Source: Egibacteraceae bacterium
Lineage (GTDB): Bacteria; Actinomycetota; Nitriliruptoria; Euzebyales; Egibacteraceae
DNA length: 64,000 bases
Direction of reading: 5' to 3'
NCBI GenBank assembly: GCA_030447925.1
Contig: JAUJNX010000001.1
Coordinates: 83,937 to 147,936, forward strand
Both the position numbers and the translations under genes were made by a program. Position 1 is the first letter of the stretch. Each line of letters opens with the position of its first letter. The notes under the pieces are model-generated. The model was given only the letters and a program-made list of their open reading frames with translations. It did not search any database and was not told the origin of the DNA. This document shows, piece after piece, positions 54,565-64,000 of this stretch.

Positions 54565-55306
54565 GGGGCTCCGGTTCGTCGGTGAGGAAGGCGCCGACCG
54601 CGTCGATCAGCGCGGGGGCATGCAGCACGGTCCGCTCGTCCCCGGGCACGGTCACCAGGCGGGCGTCGGGGAACAGCGCGGCCAGCCGGGGCGCGCGGGC
54701 GCGGTGGCGGTCGTCCGCGCCGACCGCCAGCAGCACGGGCGTGGCCAGCGCCGCGAGTCGCGGGGCCGCCGGCCACGCGGTCTCCAGCAGCCAGCGCGCC
54801 AGGACGTCGCGGTCGTGGCGCGGGTCGGACCGGGCGCGGCGCACCAGGTCGGCTGCCCCCACCCGCCAGACCGTCGCCCGCGGGTCGCGCAGGGCCGCGG
54901 CGGCCTCCGCCCCCTGCGGGTACCCGACCTGGTCGTCGCAGGCGACGAACACCGCGCGCAGGAACGTCCGCGGCGCGCGCACCGCGAGGTGCCCCGCCAC
55001 GGGGCACGAGTCGCCGTAGGCGACGACCGCGGCCCGCTTCACGTGGAGCCGGTCGAGGTCGCCGCGGATGACGTCCGCGGTCCAGGCCGCGGGTGCGGCG
55101 TCCGCCGGCACGGCCACGCCCGCGCTGGCCGCGTGACCGGGCAGGTCGCAGACCAGGACGTCCAGGCCCGCCGCCGCCAGCCCGACCGTCCAGCCGGCCC
55201 GCTCCCAGTCCGCGCCCTGCCCCGCCCAGCCGTGCAGGAGGACCACGGCGGGGAGGTGGCGGCGCTGGCCCGTCGCTCCCGCCCGCTGCCAGGCCAGCCG
55301 GGTCAC
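54548..55306 (-). CDS. Alpha/beta hydrolase
   Basis: 252 aa. Oxyanion region VVLLHGWAGQGADWE, nucleophile Ser in VVAYGDSCPVAGH (G-x-S-x, with the usual second Gly missing), acid Asp in AVGADDRHRARAP, and His in RTVLHAPALIDAV. Substrate unknown. Probably co-transcribed with the SGNH hydrolase. Confidence 0.85.
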   Translation of the reverse strand: MTRLAWQRAGATGQRRHLPAVVLLHGWAGQGADWERAGWTVGLAAAGLDVLVCDLPGHAASAGVAVPADAAPAAWTADVIRGDLDRLHVKRAAVVAYGDSCPVAGHLAVRAPRTFLRAVFVACDDQVGYPQGAEAAAALRDPRATVWRVGAADLVRRARSDPRHDRDVLARWLLETAWPAAPRLAALATPVLLAVGADDRHRARAPRLAALFPDARLVTVPGDERTVLHAPALIDAVGAFLTDEPEPRVPAR

Positions 55307-55385
55307 GGGGACCGCCGACCCGGGCGATGGCTCCCGTGCTGCTGCATGGGGGTTGATGGTACGGCGGGCGGGCTAGCGTGACGGT

Positions 55386-55856
55386 GTGCCCCAGCGACCC
55401 CTCCCCGACTCCGCCCTCCCCGCCTTCGAGCGCCTGGCCCGCCGCGTCGGCCGGGCGGCGGCGCCCGACGGCGCCCCGCCGTCGACCCTCGTGGTCGGCC
55501 CCGCCACGCCCCGCCTGCTCGCCGCGGTCAGCCGCGCGCTGACCCCGCGACTCGTCCAGGTCGATGACCTGGCCGCCGCGCCCGACGCCCTTGACGTCAT
55601 CGTCGCCCCCGACTGGATCGCGCGCCAGGACGACCCCGACGCGGCCGTGGCCGCCCTCGGCGAGCTGGGCGCGGCGCACCTGCTGCTCGGCGCGCCCAGC
55701 CGTCCCCTCGCCGTGCTGGCCGCGGCGGTGACCCGGCGGCCCCGCTCGGGCGCGTGGACCGGGTCGGGGTTCCTGCGCGCGGTGAGCGCCGCGGGCGGGG
55801 TGCGGGAGGTCGCCCACCCGCGCGGCTGGACCTTCGTCTGGGTCCGCCGCAACTGA
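55386..55856 (+). CDS. Hypothetical protein
   Basis: 156 aa from a GTG. A Rossmann-like strand pattern is visible (STLVVGPATPRLLAAVSRAL, LDVIVAPDWIARQD, HLLLGAPSRPLAVLAAAV), ending GWTFVWVRRN, somewhat like the end of SAM-dependent methyltransferases, but no binding motif is present. No ribosome site; a TAGCGT hexamer ends six bases before the GTG, consistent with leaderless translation. Confidence 0.55.
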   Translation: MPQRPLPDSALPAFERLARRVGRAAAPDGAPPSTLVVGPATPRLLAAVSRALTPRLVQVDDLAAAPDALDVIVAPDWIARQDDPDAAVAALGELGAAHLLLGAPSRPLAVLAAAVTRRPRSGAWTGSGFLRAVSAAGGVREVAHPRGWTFVWVRRN

Positions 55857-55914
55857 CCGCGGGCCCGGGTCCGCACCGGGTCCGCGCCGGGCCCGGTCGC
55901 CCCCGGCCCGGCGG

Positions 55915-56598
55915 CTACAGCTCGGTGCGCAGGACCGCTTCGCCGCGCGCGTCCAGGACGGTGACGGCGGCCGCATCCCGCCGCAGCAGCGCGCCGTTCA
56001 GCTCGCAGGTGATGGGGATGTCGTCGCCCAGGAAGGTCCCGGCGGGGACGGTCGAGCCGTCGCCGCGCTCGAAGACCACGGTGTAGACCTCGCCGACCAC
56101 GAACCCGCCCTCGACCTCGAAGCGCAGCTCCGTCCCCCAGGTGTGCGCGACCAGGTTGGCGTAGGCGACCTCCGCCTGGGGCGGGGCCTCGGTGAAGGTG
56201 ATCGGCTCGGTCGCGCCCAGGGTGCCGGGGACCACCGGCGGGTCGGGGCGCAGCACGGTCGCCGCCCCCGCGACGACCACGATCGCGGCGGCCGCCGCGC
56301 CGACGAACGCCGCCACCCGCCGGCGACGGGGCGCGAGGGGCGTCACGGCCGCGGGCGCACCGCCGAGCACCGCGCCCACGACGCGGTCCTCCAGGGCGCC
56401 GGGGGGGGCCAGGTCCTCGTCCGACCAGGGGTCGCCGGCCGGCAGCACCGCGGCGACCTCGCGCAGCTCCCGCTCCGCGGTCCGGCAGTGCTCGCACCCG
56501 GCGAGGTGGCTGCGCAGCTCGGCCTCCTCGTCGACGCCCAGGCCGTCCAGCACGTAGGCGCCGAGCAGCTCGCGGTAGCGGGCCTCCTCAACGCTCAT
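55915..56598 (-). CDS. Anti-sigma factor, zinc-finger type
   Basis: 227 aa. Zinc finger HLAGCEHCRTAERELRE at about residues 32-48, membrane helix (VAAFVGAAAAAIVVVAGAAT), then an outer domain (VGEVYTVVFERGDGSTVPAG, then TFLGDDIPITCELNG). The start codon lies 11 bases inside the sigma gene, so both are made together. Second sigma/anti-sigma pair of the window and unlike the first in its outer domain. Confidence 0.87.
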   Translation of the reverse strand: MSVEEARYRELLGAYVLDGLGVDEEAELRSHLAGCEHCRTAERELREVAAVLPAGDPWSDEDLAPPGALEDRVVGAVLGGAPAAVTPLAPRRRRVAAFVGAAAAAIVVVAGAATVLRPDPPVVPGTLGATEPITFTEAPPQAEVAYANLVAHTWGTELRFEVEGGFVVGEVYTVVFERGDGSTVPAGTFLGDDIPITCELNGALLRRDAAAVTVLDARGEAVLRTEL

Positions 56599-57154
56599 CG
56601 GACCACCCCATCTCCTCCAGGGCGAGGCGCAGGGCGCGCAGCCCGTAGTACAGGCGGCTCCGCACAGTACCCGGGGGGACGCCCAGATCCGCAGCGACCT
56701 CAGCATGAGGGCGGCCACGGTAGTGGACCTCCACGATGACGTGCTGGTGCTCCGGGGTCACGCGCTCCAGCGCCTCGGCGACCTGGAGCCGGACCGCGAC
56801 GCCCTCGGCGTGGTCCGCGGAGGCCGGCGGCGGGGTCAGGTCGGCGTCGGCCACGGGCGGGCGCGACGCGCGGCGGCGGGCGGCGTCGATCACCAGGTTC
56901 CGCGCGATCGCCCACAGCCAGGTCCGCAGGGACCCGCGCGCCGCGTCGAACCGGCCCTCGTGCCGCCACGCCCGGACGAACGTCTCCTGGACGACCTCCT
57001 CGGCCAGGCCGCGGTCGCCCAGCGAGCGGACCGCCAGCCGGAACAGCTCCGGGCCGTACGCCCGGTAGGCCTCGCGCAGCGCGACCTCGTCGTCGTCGGT
57101 CCGGCCGGCCCGGCGGGCGCGGCCCAGCCGGTCGACCGTGTCGGACGCGGTCAT
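56588..57154 (-). CDS. ECF RNA polymerase sigma factor
   Basis: 188 aa. Region 2: AYGPELFRLAVRSLGDRGLA, EEVVQETFVRAWRHEGRFD, LRTWLWAIARNLVIDAARRR. Region 4: VTPEHQHVIVEVHYRGRPHA, EVAADLGVPPGTVRSRLYYG. Partner of the downstream anti-sigma factor. Confidence 0.9.
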   Translation of the reverse strand: MTASDTVDRLGRARRAGRTDDDEVALREAYRAYGPELFRLAVRSLGDRGLAEEVVQETFVRAWRHEGRFDAARGSLRTWLWAIARNLVIDAARRRASRPPVADADLTPPPASADHAEGVAVRLQVAEALERVTPEHQHVIVEVHYRGRPHAEVAADLGVPPGTVRSRLYYGLRALRLALEEMGWSDER

Positions 57155-57234
57155 CTTCCCCCTCTCCCGTCAGTGCGGGGCGGGCATCGCGCGCGTGCAT
57201 GGTCGGTGGTACGGAACTGCGACGGCGCCCGTTC

Positions 57235-57295
57235 AGGGGAGGACGATATGCACGAGTTGAGTGTTACGGCACATCGCCATCTGGGGGGCGGTGGC
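57235..57295 (-). repeat. Displaced copy of a thioesterase 3' end (direct repeat with 59274-59330)
   Basis: A block of 11 identical bases and a 30-base block with 27 matches occur here and at 59274-59330, in the same order. On the minus strand this copy reads ATAPQMAMCRNTQLVHIVLP and a stop, as against ATARQMAICR in the thioesterase gene. No other part of a thioesterase gene is found here. Confidence 0.6.
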
Positions 57296-57720
57296 CCCTG
57301 GCGGACCCTTCACCGACGCCCTGGCGGCGTCAGTGGGCGAACTCGCGCTGGCCGGCCGGGCCGATGCCGGGCAGGTAGCGCCACGCGTCACGCCAGGCGC
57401 CGCGGACGGGGTCCAGCGGATGGGGATAGGTCAGCACGTCCCACGCCGCCTGGCCCGCCTGCTGCACCCAGTTCGGCTGCTGCTGCGGCTGCGGCTGCGG
57501 CCGGGGTGCGGCGACGGTGTCGTGCTCGGGCCGGCGCACCGCCGACGGCGCCGCCGGCGCGGCCGGCGCGGGCTGCACCCGCGACCCACCCGCGGGCGCC
57601 CGCACCGCGGGCGGGTTCCACACCGGCGCCGACCCACCCGAGGTGACCGCCGACGGCGCCGACGGGGCGGAGGCGAAGCCGTTGATGCGCCCCCAGTTCG
57701 GGCACGACGCATCCAGACAC

Positions 57721-57825
57721 GGCCCCACGATCCCCTCACCCACGATCCCAGGCCCCACGATCGCCGGCCCCACGATCTTGGGACCCACGATCGCCGGCCC
57801 CACGATCGCCGAACCCGTGATCCGC
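57721..57825. repeat. Seven 15-bp tandem repeats encoding IVGPA-type units
   Basis: Units of 15 bases with consensus GGCCCCACGATCGCC run from 57721 to 57825. On the minus strand they encode IVGPA, IVGPK, IVGPG and IVGEG, a regular hydrophobic pentapeptide array within the secreted protein. Confidence 0.85.
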
Positions 57826-58965
57826 TGACCCACCCGGTTGGAATAGGAGCCGCCCAGCGCCTCGGTCGCCTGCTGCGCGGACAACCCGAACCGCGACGAC
57901 AACTCCTGCTGATGGTTGTTGAACACCTCCGCCGCCGAATGCGCGATCACACCCTCGGCCTGCAGATCACGCTGCCAACGCTGCATCTCCGCCCGCAACG
58001 CGTCGGCCGCCACCGCCGGCGCCCCCTCCTCCGGCGCAGGCGGGAACGTGTACCGCGGCCCCGCCGGCCCGTTCGGGTACAGCAGCGCATCGAGCTCCGG
58101 GACCGGTGCGAAGTCGCCCAGGAGATCGCCCAACGGGTCCTCCAGGGTGGGCGGGGGCAACGGGAGGCCCAGCAGCGTCTCGGCCTCGTCGGACAGGTCC
58201 CCTCCCGGGTCGCCCGGCGGCTCCAGGTCGCCCGCACCACGCGGGTCACCGGGGAAGGTGGCGTCGATGAGGTCGTCCAGGTCGCCGACGCCCGGAACAT
58301 CCGGCGCGATGGTGACCCCGATGCCCGGCAGGGTCCCTGCGCCGTCGTCGCTCGCACCCTCGCGCTCGTCCGCGCTCGCACCGTCCTCGTCAACGGTCTC
58401 CCGGGGCGGCGCGACCACGCGCTCCGCCGCGTCGATGTAGCGCTGCACGTCGGCGAGCGACGAGCCCAGGGCGGGGAGTCCGTGCCCACCGGCGCGGCGC
58501 GGGTGTCGATGATGGAGACGGCGCCATCCTCCGCGATCCGCCCCTGGAAGTCGGTGACCGCGACCCCCTCCACCTCCAGGGTCTCCCTGATCGCCCGCAG
58601 GTCGTCCAGCGTGCGCTGGTTCACCACCCCCGCCGCCGCCACCTGGTGGGCGGGCAGGCGCAGCAGGTCGTCGACGTCCAGGCCGGGCACGAGGTCCATC
58701 ACGAGCCCGTGCCGGAGCTGGCCGGTCTCGACGTCCTCGAAGTCCACGACGCCGTGGTGCACCGTCGGCAGCCCGACCCCCGCAGGAGGTCCAGGCTCGC
58801 CGACTCGTCGAGGAGACCCTGGAGGTACGTGGGGTCGTGCGGGACCTTGATCGCCAGGGACGGGTCGGTCGCCACCCCGTAGACGACGCCCTCACCCCCT
58901 CGTTGATGTGGGGGCCGAGGCGGACCTCGTCACCGAACAGCTCAGCCCAGTCGACCTCGGCGGGG

Positions 58966-59040
58966 TCGCCGGCCCACTGGTCGCCGGCCCACTGGTCGCC
59001 GGCCCACTGGTCGCCGGCCCACTGGTCGCCGGCCCACTGG
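58966..59040. repeat. Five perfect 15-bp tandem repeats encoding DQWAG
   Basis: TCGCCGGCCCACTGG is repeated five times without change, plus a six-base remnant. In the frame that joins the kinase-like domain it encodes DQWAG; in the frame of the signal peptide it encodes TSGPA. The perfect identity suggests recent expansion. Confidence 0.9.
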
Positions 59041-59174
59041 TCGCCGCCGGCGGGTAGGGCTCGGCCAGCGCGACGCCCGGGAGTACCGCCAGGATGAGCA
59101 GGGCGGGCAGGACGGCGAGCGCGCCGCGGCGGGCCGCACGGAGACCGGGTGCGAGGGCGGGCATGGCCTGGAAC

Positions 59175-60154
<980 letters not shown>

Positions 60155-60287
60155 GCCGCCCTCCTGTGACGCCGCGCGGACCCCGGGTGGTGCTACCCGA
60201 CAGGGCAGAAAGTCGACAGGTTGTGCGGTGAACCACTGCCTAGCGTGATGGAACCGTAGCGGCGGGGCGCGGTGGAGGGGGAGCGCG

Positions 60288-62633
60288 ATGCGCAGGGGAC
60301 GGGTGGGCACGGCGCTGGTGGCGGTCGCGGCGGTGGTCGCGGTGGGCGGGACGGCAGCGCGCACGACGGGCCGGGCGGCGTCGGCCCAGGCGCAGCCGGC
60401 GCAGGAGGCCGAGCCGATCGCCGCGGCGCGGGAGGTCACCGACCTGGGGCCCGACCTCCTGGACGGCAAGCCCGTCCCCCTGGACCTGGCCGGCGCCCCG
60501 GAGACCAGCACCCCGCGCCCCGGCGCGATGCGCCCGCCGTCGCGCCGCGCCGCCGCCGCGACCGAGGCCCCCGCGTCGGGCACGGTCCGGTCGTGGCCGT
60601 CCTACGACACCCGCGGCGGGCTGTACCTGAAGGAGTACACGCTGCGGGCGACCGGTGACGGCGTCGAGGTCTGGGTCGCGACCGGGGGCGACGAGGTGTC
60701 CACGGGGCTCGCGTTCCCCGGGTCGGACTGCCGCAACGGGGCGCGCACGACCGTCACCGGCGCCCAGGTCGCCCACCTGGTCCGCGAGTTCGGCGAGACG
60801 ATCCTGCCGACGTCGACGGACGTGTTCAGCGCGGCCCCCGCGCGGTCGGGCGCGAACGCGGTGCTGGAGGGCACCCTGGGCGACGGCTACTACGCCGGGG
60901 ACGGCGACGCGACGGTGATCCTGGTCGACAACGTCCGCGACGACAACTTCTACGACCCGGGCAACGCCCAGCGCCACACCTACGTCGCCGGGTTCTTCTC
61001 GTCCCAGATCGGTGAGTACACCGACCGCAACGTCATCACCCTGGACGCCTTCGACTGGGTGCACCGCACCACCGCGACGCCCCCGAACCAGCCCACCACC
61101 GACCCGTGCACCAACGCCCCCGCGCGGCCGTGGTTCGTGGAGGGCATCCTGGCCCACGAGTACCAGCACCTGCTGCACGACCGCACCGACGGCGACGAGG
61201 CGCTGTGGCTCAACGAGGGCCTGTCCGACGTCGCCCAGGTGCTGACCGGGTACATCGACCCGCGGACGCCGGTCACCTCGACGGGGTACGACAGCCACGT
61301 CCAGTGCCTGCTCGGGCACCTGGCCACCGCCACCGACGCGAACCCGCTGCCGCGGGAGGCCAGCGGTCCGGAGAACAGCCTGACCCTGTGGGAGGACCAG
61401 GGCCCCGGCGAGGTGCTCTGCGACTACGGCGCGGCGTCGACGTTCCTGCTGCACCTCCGGGGCCGCTTCGGGGACGGGCTGCTCACCGCGCTGCACCGCG
61501 ACCCCGAGCCGGGGCTGGCGTCGCTCCAGGACCAGCTCGACGCGACGGCGCCGGGGACGACGGTGGCGCAGGTGGTCCAGGACTGGGCGGCGACGCTCGC
61601 GGTGGACGCCCAGGTCGACCTCGGGGCCGGGCTGCGCTACGGCGTCCTGGCGCTGGCCGGGGCGGTCGACCTGCCCCTGGTGGCGCTGCCCGCGGCGCAG
61701 GTGCAGACGCCGGCGCTGGCCGCCTCGGTGGTGTGGAGCAGCCGCCACACCCACGACACACCGGGGGCGCCGCCCAACGGCACCGACTTCGTCCGCCTGC
61801 GGGCCGCCGACGGCCGCTGGCTCAAGGCGAACGAGCTGCGCAGCCTGTCCTTTGACGGCGGCGCGACCTACCCCTCCGAACCGGTCGAGTGGACGGTCGC
61901 GGCCGCGCCGCCCGGCCGGACCGCGCCCGCGCTGACCTCGGGCAGCGGGTCCCTGCTGGACCGCAGCATCGTGCGCGACGTCACCGTGCCGGCCAGAGCG
62001 CCCACGCTGGCGTTCGACACCCGCTACCAGATCGAGACCGGGTTCGACGTCGGCTTGGTCGAGGTGTCCGCCGACGGCGGGGCGTCGTGGACCACGGTCG
62101 CGGGGGACCGCACGCGCACGATCACCGACGAGGTCGCGCTCCCGTCGGTGCGCGGGAGGGCGGGGCTCACCGGCGACAGCGGCGGGTGGGTGCGCGCCGC
62201 CTACGACCTGTCCCCCTGGGCGGGCGACGCGGTGCTCGTGCGCTTCCGCTACGTCACCGACCGGACCGTCGACTTCCCCGGGTGGTGGATCGCCGACGTC
62301 GCGGTCGGCGGGACGGTCGTGGCCGACGGGTCCACGCTGCAGGGCTGGCGGTCCGCGACCCAGGTGCGCCCCGAGCCGGTCGCCGGCTGGAGCGCGCAGC
62401 TGGTGGCCTACAGCACGACCGACGCGGCGGTGAGCACCCGGCTGGGGCGGATGGCGCTGACGGCGGGGGCGGTGGCCAGGCCGACGCTGGCGGAGCTGCG
62501 GCCGCTGACGCGCGACAGCCGCCTGGACGTGGTCGGGGTGCTCGTGACCGCGCACGACCCCACCGAACGCCAGGGCAGCTACGCGCCGTATACGCTCACC
62601 GCCAACGGCGTCGTCCAGCCCGGCGGCGGCTGA
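60288..62633 (+). CDS. Secreted zinc metallopeptidase with beta-rich C-terminal region
   Basis: 781 aa with a signal peptide (GTALVAVAAVVAVGGTAA). The zinc site is HEYQH (His290, Glu291, His294), with the third ligand probably in ALWLNEGLSDVAQVL, about 15 residues on, as in gluzincin/M6-M30-like peptidases. The C-terminal 300 residues are beta-rich like immune-inhibitor-A proteins (SFDGGATYPSEPVEWTVAAA, LVEVSADGGASWTTVAG, VLVRFRYVTDRTVDFPGWWI). Extracellular proteolysis is likely. GGAGGGGGAG precedes the ATG, and a TAGCGT hexamer at 60241-60246 may be its -10. Confidence 0.82.
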   Translation: MRRGRVGTALVAVAAVVAVGGTAARTTGRAASAQAQPAQEAEPIAAAREVTDLGPDLLDGKPVPLDLAGAPETSTPRPGAMRPPSRRAAAATEAPASGTVRSWPSYDTRGGLYLKEYTLRATGDGVEVWVATGGDEVSTGLAFPGSDCRNGARTTVTGAQVAHLVREFGETILPTSTDVFSAAPARSGANAVLEGTLGDGYYAGDGDATVILVDNVRDDNFYDPGNAQRHTYVAGFFSSQIGEYTDRNVITLDAFDWVHRTTATPPNQPTTDPCTNAPARPWFVEGILAHEYQHLLHDRTDGDEALWLNEGLSDVAQVLTGYIDPRTPVTSTGYDSHVQCLLGHLATATDANPLPREASGPENSLTLWEDQGPGEVLCDYGAASTFLLHLRGRFGDGLLTALHRDPEPGLASLQDQLDATAPGTTVAQVVQDWAATLAVDAQVDLGAGLRYGVLALAGAVDLPLVALPAAQVQTPALAASVVWSSRHTHDTPGAPPNGTDFVRLRAADGRWLKANELRSLSFDGGATYPSEPVEWTVAAAPPGRTAPALTSGSGSLLDRSIVRDVTVPARAPTLAFDTRYQIETGFDVGLVEVSADGGASWTTVAGDRTRTITDEVALPSVRGRAGLTGDSGGWVRAAYDLSPWAGDAVLVRFRYVTDRTVDFPGWWIADVAVGGTVVADGSTLQGWRSATQVRPEPVAGWSAQLVAYSTTDAAVSTRLGRMALTAGAVARPTLAELRPLTRDSRLDVVGVLVTAHDPTERQGSYAPYTLTANGVVQPGGG

Positions 62634-62659
62634 GCCGGAACGTCCCGGGAGCGAGCACC

Positions 62660-64000
62660 GTGTCCGACCACCCGCGGCCCGACCCCGAGGACCAGCCGGC
62701 CCCGCGGCCGACCTGGGAGCGCCTGCCCCCGGACGCGCCGCGCCCCGACTGGACGCCGCCCCCGCCGCCCGCCTTCGGCCAGGACGACCCGGCCGCGGGC
62801 GGTCCCGGCGGGGACCCGCGCTGGGCCCCGCCCGGCGCCCCGCCGCCCGGCGCCCCGGGCCCGGCCACGTGGGCGCAGCCCGACCCCGGGTCCCCGCCGG
62901 CGTCCTGGGCGCCGCCCGACCCGGGCACCCGGCCCGCGTCCTCCTGGACCCAGCCGGCCCCGGGCGCCGGCCCCGCCCCGTGGGCGCAGCCCGACCCGGG
63001 CACCCCGGGCCCCGCCACCTGGGCGCAGCCCGACCCCAGCGGCCGGCCCGCCTCCTGGGTGCAGCCCGGGCAGGCCGGCGGATGGTCGCAGGCCGACCTG
63101 GGGGCGCAGCCCGCCGCGTGGGCGCCGCCCGGTCAGGCCGGCGGGTGGGGGCAGGGCAGCGACCTGTCCTGGGGCGCGCCCGTCGGGCCGCCCCCGCCGC
63201 CGGACGAGCCGGGCCGGCGCCCCGTGCTCCTGCGCACGCCCGTCGTGCTCGGCCTCGTCCTGCTGATCCTGCTCAGCCTCGGCGGGCTGGGCTGGTGGCT
63301 GGCGACGTCGTTCCAGCGCGAGGTCGGCGACCTCGGCGACCTGGAGGAGTTCCTCGACGAGGGGGCGCAGGCCGATCCGGGGTCCGCGCCGCGCGGCACC
63401 ATCGACGGCTCCCCGTCGGACGGTGACTTCACCCTGTCCGACATCGAGATCCGCGAGGACGCCTTCGGCGACTTCGAGGTCCGCGGCACCGTCACCTACG
63501 AGGGCGACGAGCCCGTGCTGGCCGACCTGTCGGCGACGATCAGCGGCGACGGGGACGAGCTCGGCGAGGCGACCCCCGACGCCGAGGTCCCGTTCCTCCC
63601 CGGCGACACCCGGCGCCTGGCCTTCACCGCCGACGCCTACACCGAGGGCGCCGACGACGTGGACCTCGTCGTGGATGAGGTCACCGAGACCGACGTCGAG
63701 GTCGTCGACGGCACCCAGGCCGTCGACGACCTCACCTTCAGCGACATCCGCGTCGTCGAGGACGCCGTCGGCGACTTCCAGGTCGACGCGACCGTCACCT
63801 GGTCCGGGGACGAGGTGCTGGAGGATGTGGCGCTCCTGGCCACGGTCCGCGACGGCGACGACACCGTCGCGGAGCTGAGCGCCACCCAGACCCTCGACCC
63901 CGGCGAGTCGCTGTCGCTCAGCTTCCTGAGCTTCGACAGCTACGGCGACTTCGACGACGTCCAGTTCGACGCCGACCTGGGGACCGACAACGCGCGCTAG
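62660..64000 (+). CDS. Membrane protein with Pro-rich N-terminus and two FxLYD-like domains
   Basis: 446 aa from a GTG with GGGAG eight bases upstream. Residues of about 1-185 are Pro/Ala/Trp-rich with repeats of the WAQPDPG type. A membrane helix follows (VVLGLVLLILLSLGGLGWWL). The outer part has two tandem domains: FTLSDIEIREDAFGDFEVRG and LTFSDIRVVEDAVGDFQVDA, about 95 residues apart, matching the FxLYD pattern. Its role is unknown. The stop codon is the last three bases of the window. It lies 26 bases after the metallopeptidase gene and is probably co-transcribed. Confidence 0.8.
   Translation: MSDHPRPDPEDQPAPRPTWERLPPDAPRPDWTPPPPPAFGQDDPAAGGPGGDPRWAPPGAPPPGAPGPATWAQPDPGSPPASWAPPDPGTRPASSWTQPAPGAGPAPWAQPDPGTPGPATWAQPDPSGRPASWVQPGQAGGWSQADLGAQPAAWAPPGQAGGWGQGSDLSWGAPVGPPPPPDEPGRRPVLLRTPVVLGLVLLILLSLGGLGWWLATSFQREVGDLGDLEEFLDEGAQADPGSAPRGTIDGSPSDGDFTLSDIEIREDAFGDFEVRGTVTYEGDEPVLADLSATISGDGDELGEATPDAEVPFLPGDTRRLAFTADAYTEGADDVDLVVDEVTETDVEVVDGTQAVDDLTFSDIRVVEDAVGDFQVDATVTWSGDEVLEDVALLATVRDGDDTVAELSATQTLDPGESLSLSFLSFDSYGDFDDVQFDADLGTDNAR

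Larger units (their letters stand above)
57330..59164 (-). pseudogene. Secreted kinase-like repeat protein, with four apparent frameshifts
   Basis: Starts at the ATG at 59164 with a signal peptide (ALAVLPALLILAVLPGVALA), then five DQWAG repeats. A protein-kinase-like domain follows: LGPHINEG-GEGVVYGVATD (glycine loop), SLAIKVPHDPTY (Lys), GLVMDLVPGLDVDDLL (hinge), VTDFQGRIAEDGAVSIIDTR (catalytic-loop-like, with the usual Asn missing). The C-terminal half has acidic and Pro-rich parts, a block (VFNNHQQELSSRFGLSAQQ), and seven IVGPA-type five-residue repeats. Frames change near 59045, 58895, 58785 and 58485. Each is repaired by one added G or C. Function unknown. Confidence 0.6.

Noticed and set aside
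58966..59040. CRISPR-like array of short repeats
   Set aside because: The 15-base units are contiguous without spacers and lie in a coding frame, so they are a tandem repeat in a protein gene. The same applies to 57721-57825, 39028-39135 and 40483-40554.

Overview
The window is 64 kb of very GC-rich DNA (most third codon positions are G or C) with frequent GTG starts, dense gene packing and short intergenic gaps. Its gene content is actinobacterial: an ECF sigma factor with a DGPF partner, two ECF sigma/anti-sigma pairs, a mycothiol-type DinB protein, a LigD polymerase domain, DUF4383 and XRE-type regulators. I read it as a chromosome segment of an actinobacterium, possibly a deep-branching lineage. 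The species cannot be named from this sequence. No rRNA, tRNA or CRISPR array was found.

Layout. 0-9 kb: a frameshifted YndJ-like membrane protein, a secreted HtrA-like protease, a secreted PQQ-type sugar dehydrogenase with PKD repeats, and a DUF1800-DUF1501 operon. 9-11 kb: an XRE regulator and a scar holding an integrase relic. 11-16.4 kb: purS, a membrane protein, purQ and purL on the minus strand, with a divergent purC-like gene. 16.9-21.4 kb: a DGPF protein with an ECF sigma factor, then a MarR regulator facing a secreted isochorismatase-family hydrolase and an F420-type reductase. 21.5-28 kb: a PurE-like gene, a ferritin-like protein, a broken IS5/IS427-type element sitting exactly on a stop codon, DUF2382, acyP-ligD, and small membrane proteins. 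28-34 kb: TspO-like, PRODH-like, anti-sigma/sigma, a monooxygenase-TetR operon, and a second PQQ-type dehydrogenase. 34-47 kb: purB, DUF4383, GNAT, SIMPL, a Ser/Thr kinase that seems to start at CTG, a beta-helix lipoprotein, a DinB/MocR divergent pair, and purA-purD. 47-53 kb: a lipoprotein, a YhaO/YhaN-like (SbcD/SbcC) pair, and a DUF2090 aldolase-like protein. 53-64 kb: a damaged vapBC, two hydrolases, a second sigma/anti-sigma pair, a frameshifted secreted kinase-like repeat protein, a frameshifted thioesterase, a secreted metallopeptidase and an FxLYD membrane protein.

Purine synthesis is the recurring theme: purL, purQ, purS, purC-like, purE-like, purB, purA and purD are scattered over 36 kb in at least five transcription units. 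purF, purM, purN, purK and purH are not here. Several regulators have a clear inverted repeat in their own promoter (MarR, TetR, MocR, XRE), suggesting local autoregulated modules.

The most unusual items are the YhaO homologue that has lost two metal-site motifs beside an intact YhaN; the PurE homologue without its catalytic histidine; the secreted kinase-like repeat protein bracketed by two copies of a thioesterase 3' end; the IS whose CTAG duplication supplies stop codons on both strands; and the CTG start of the kinase. Apparent frameshifts are unusually frequent, and most are repaired by adding one G or C, so assembly error must be excluded before calling them pseudogenes.
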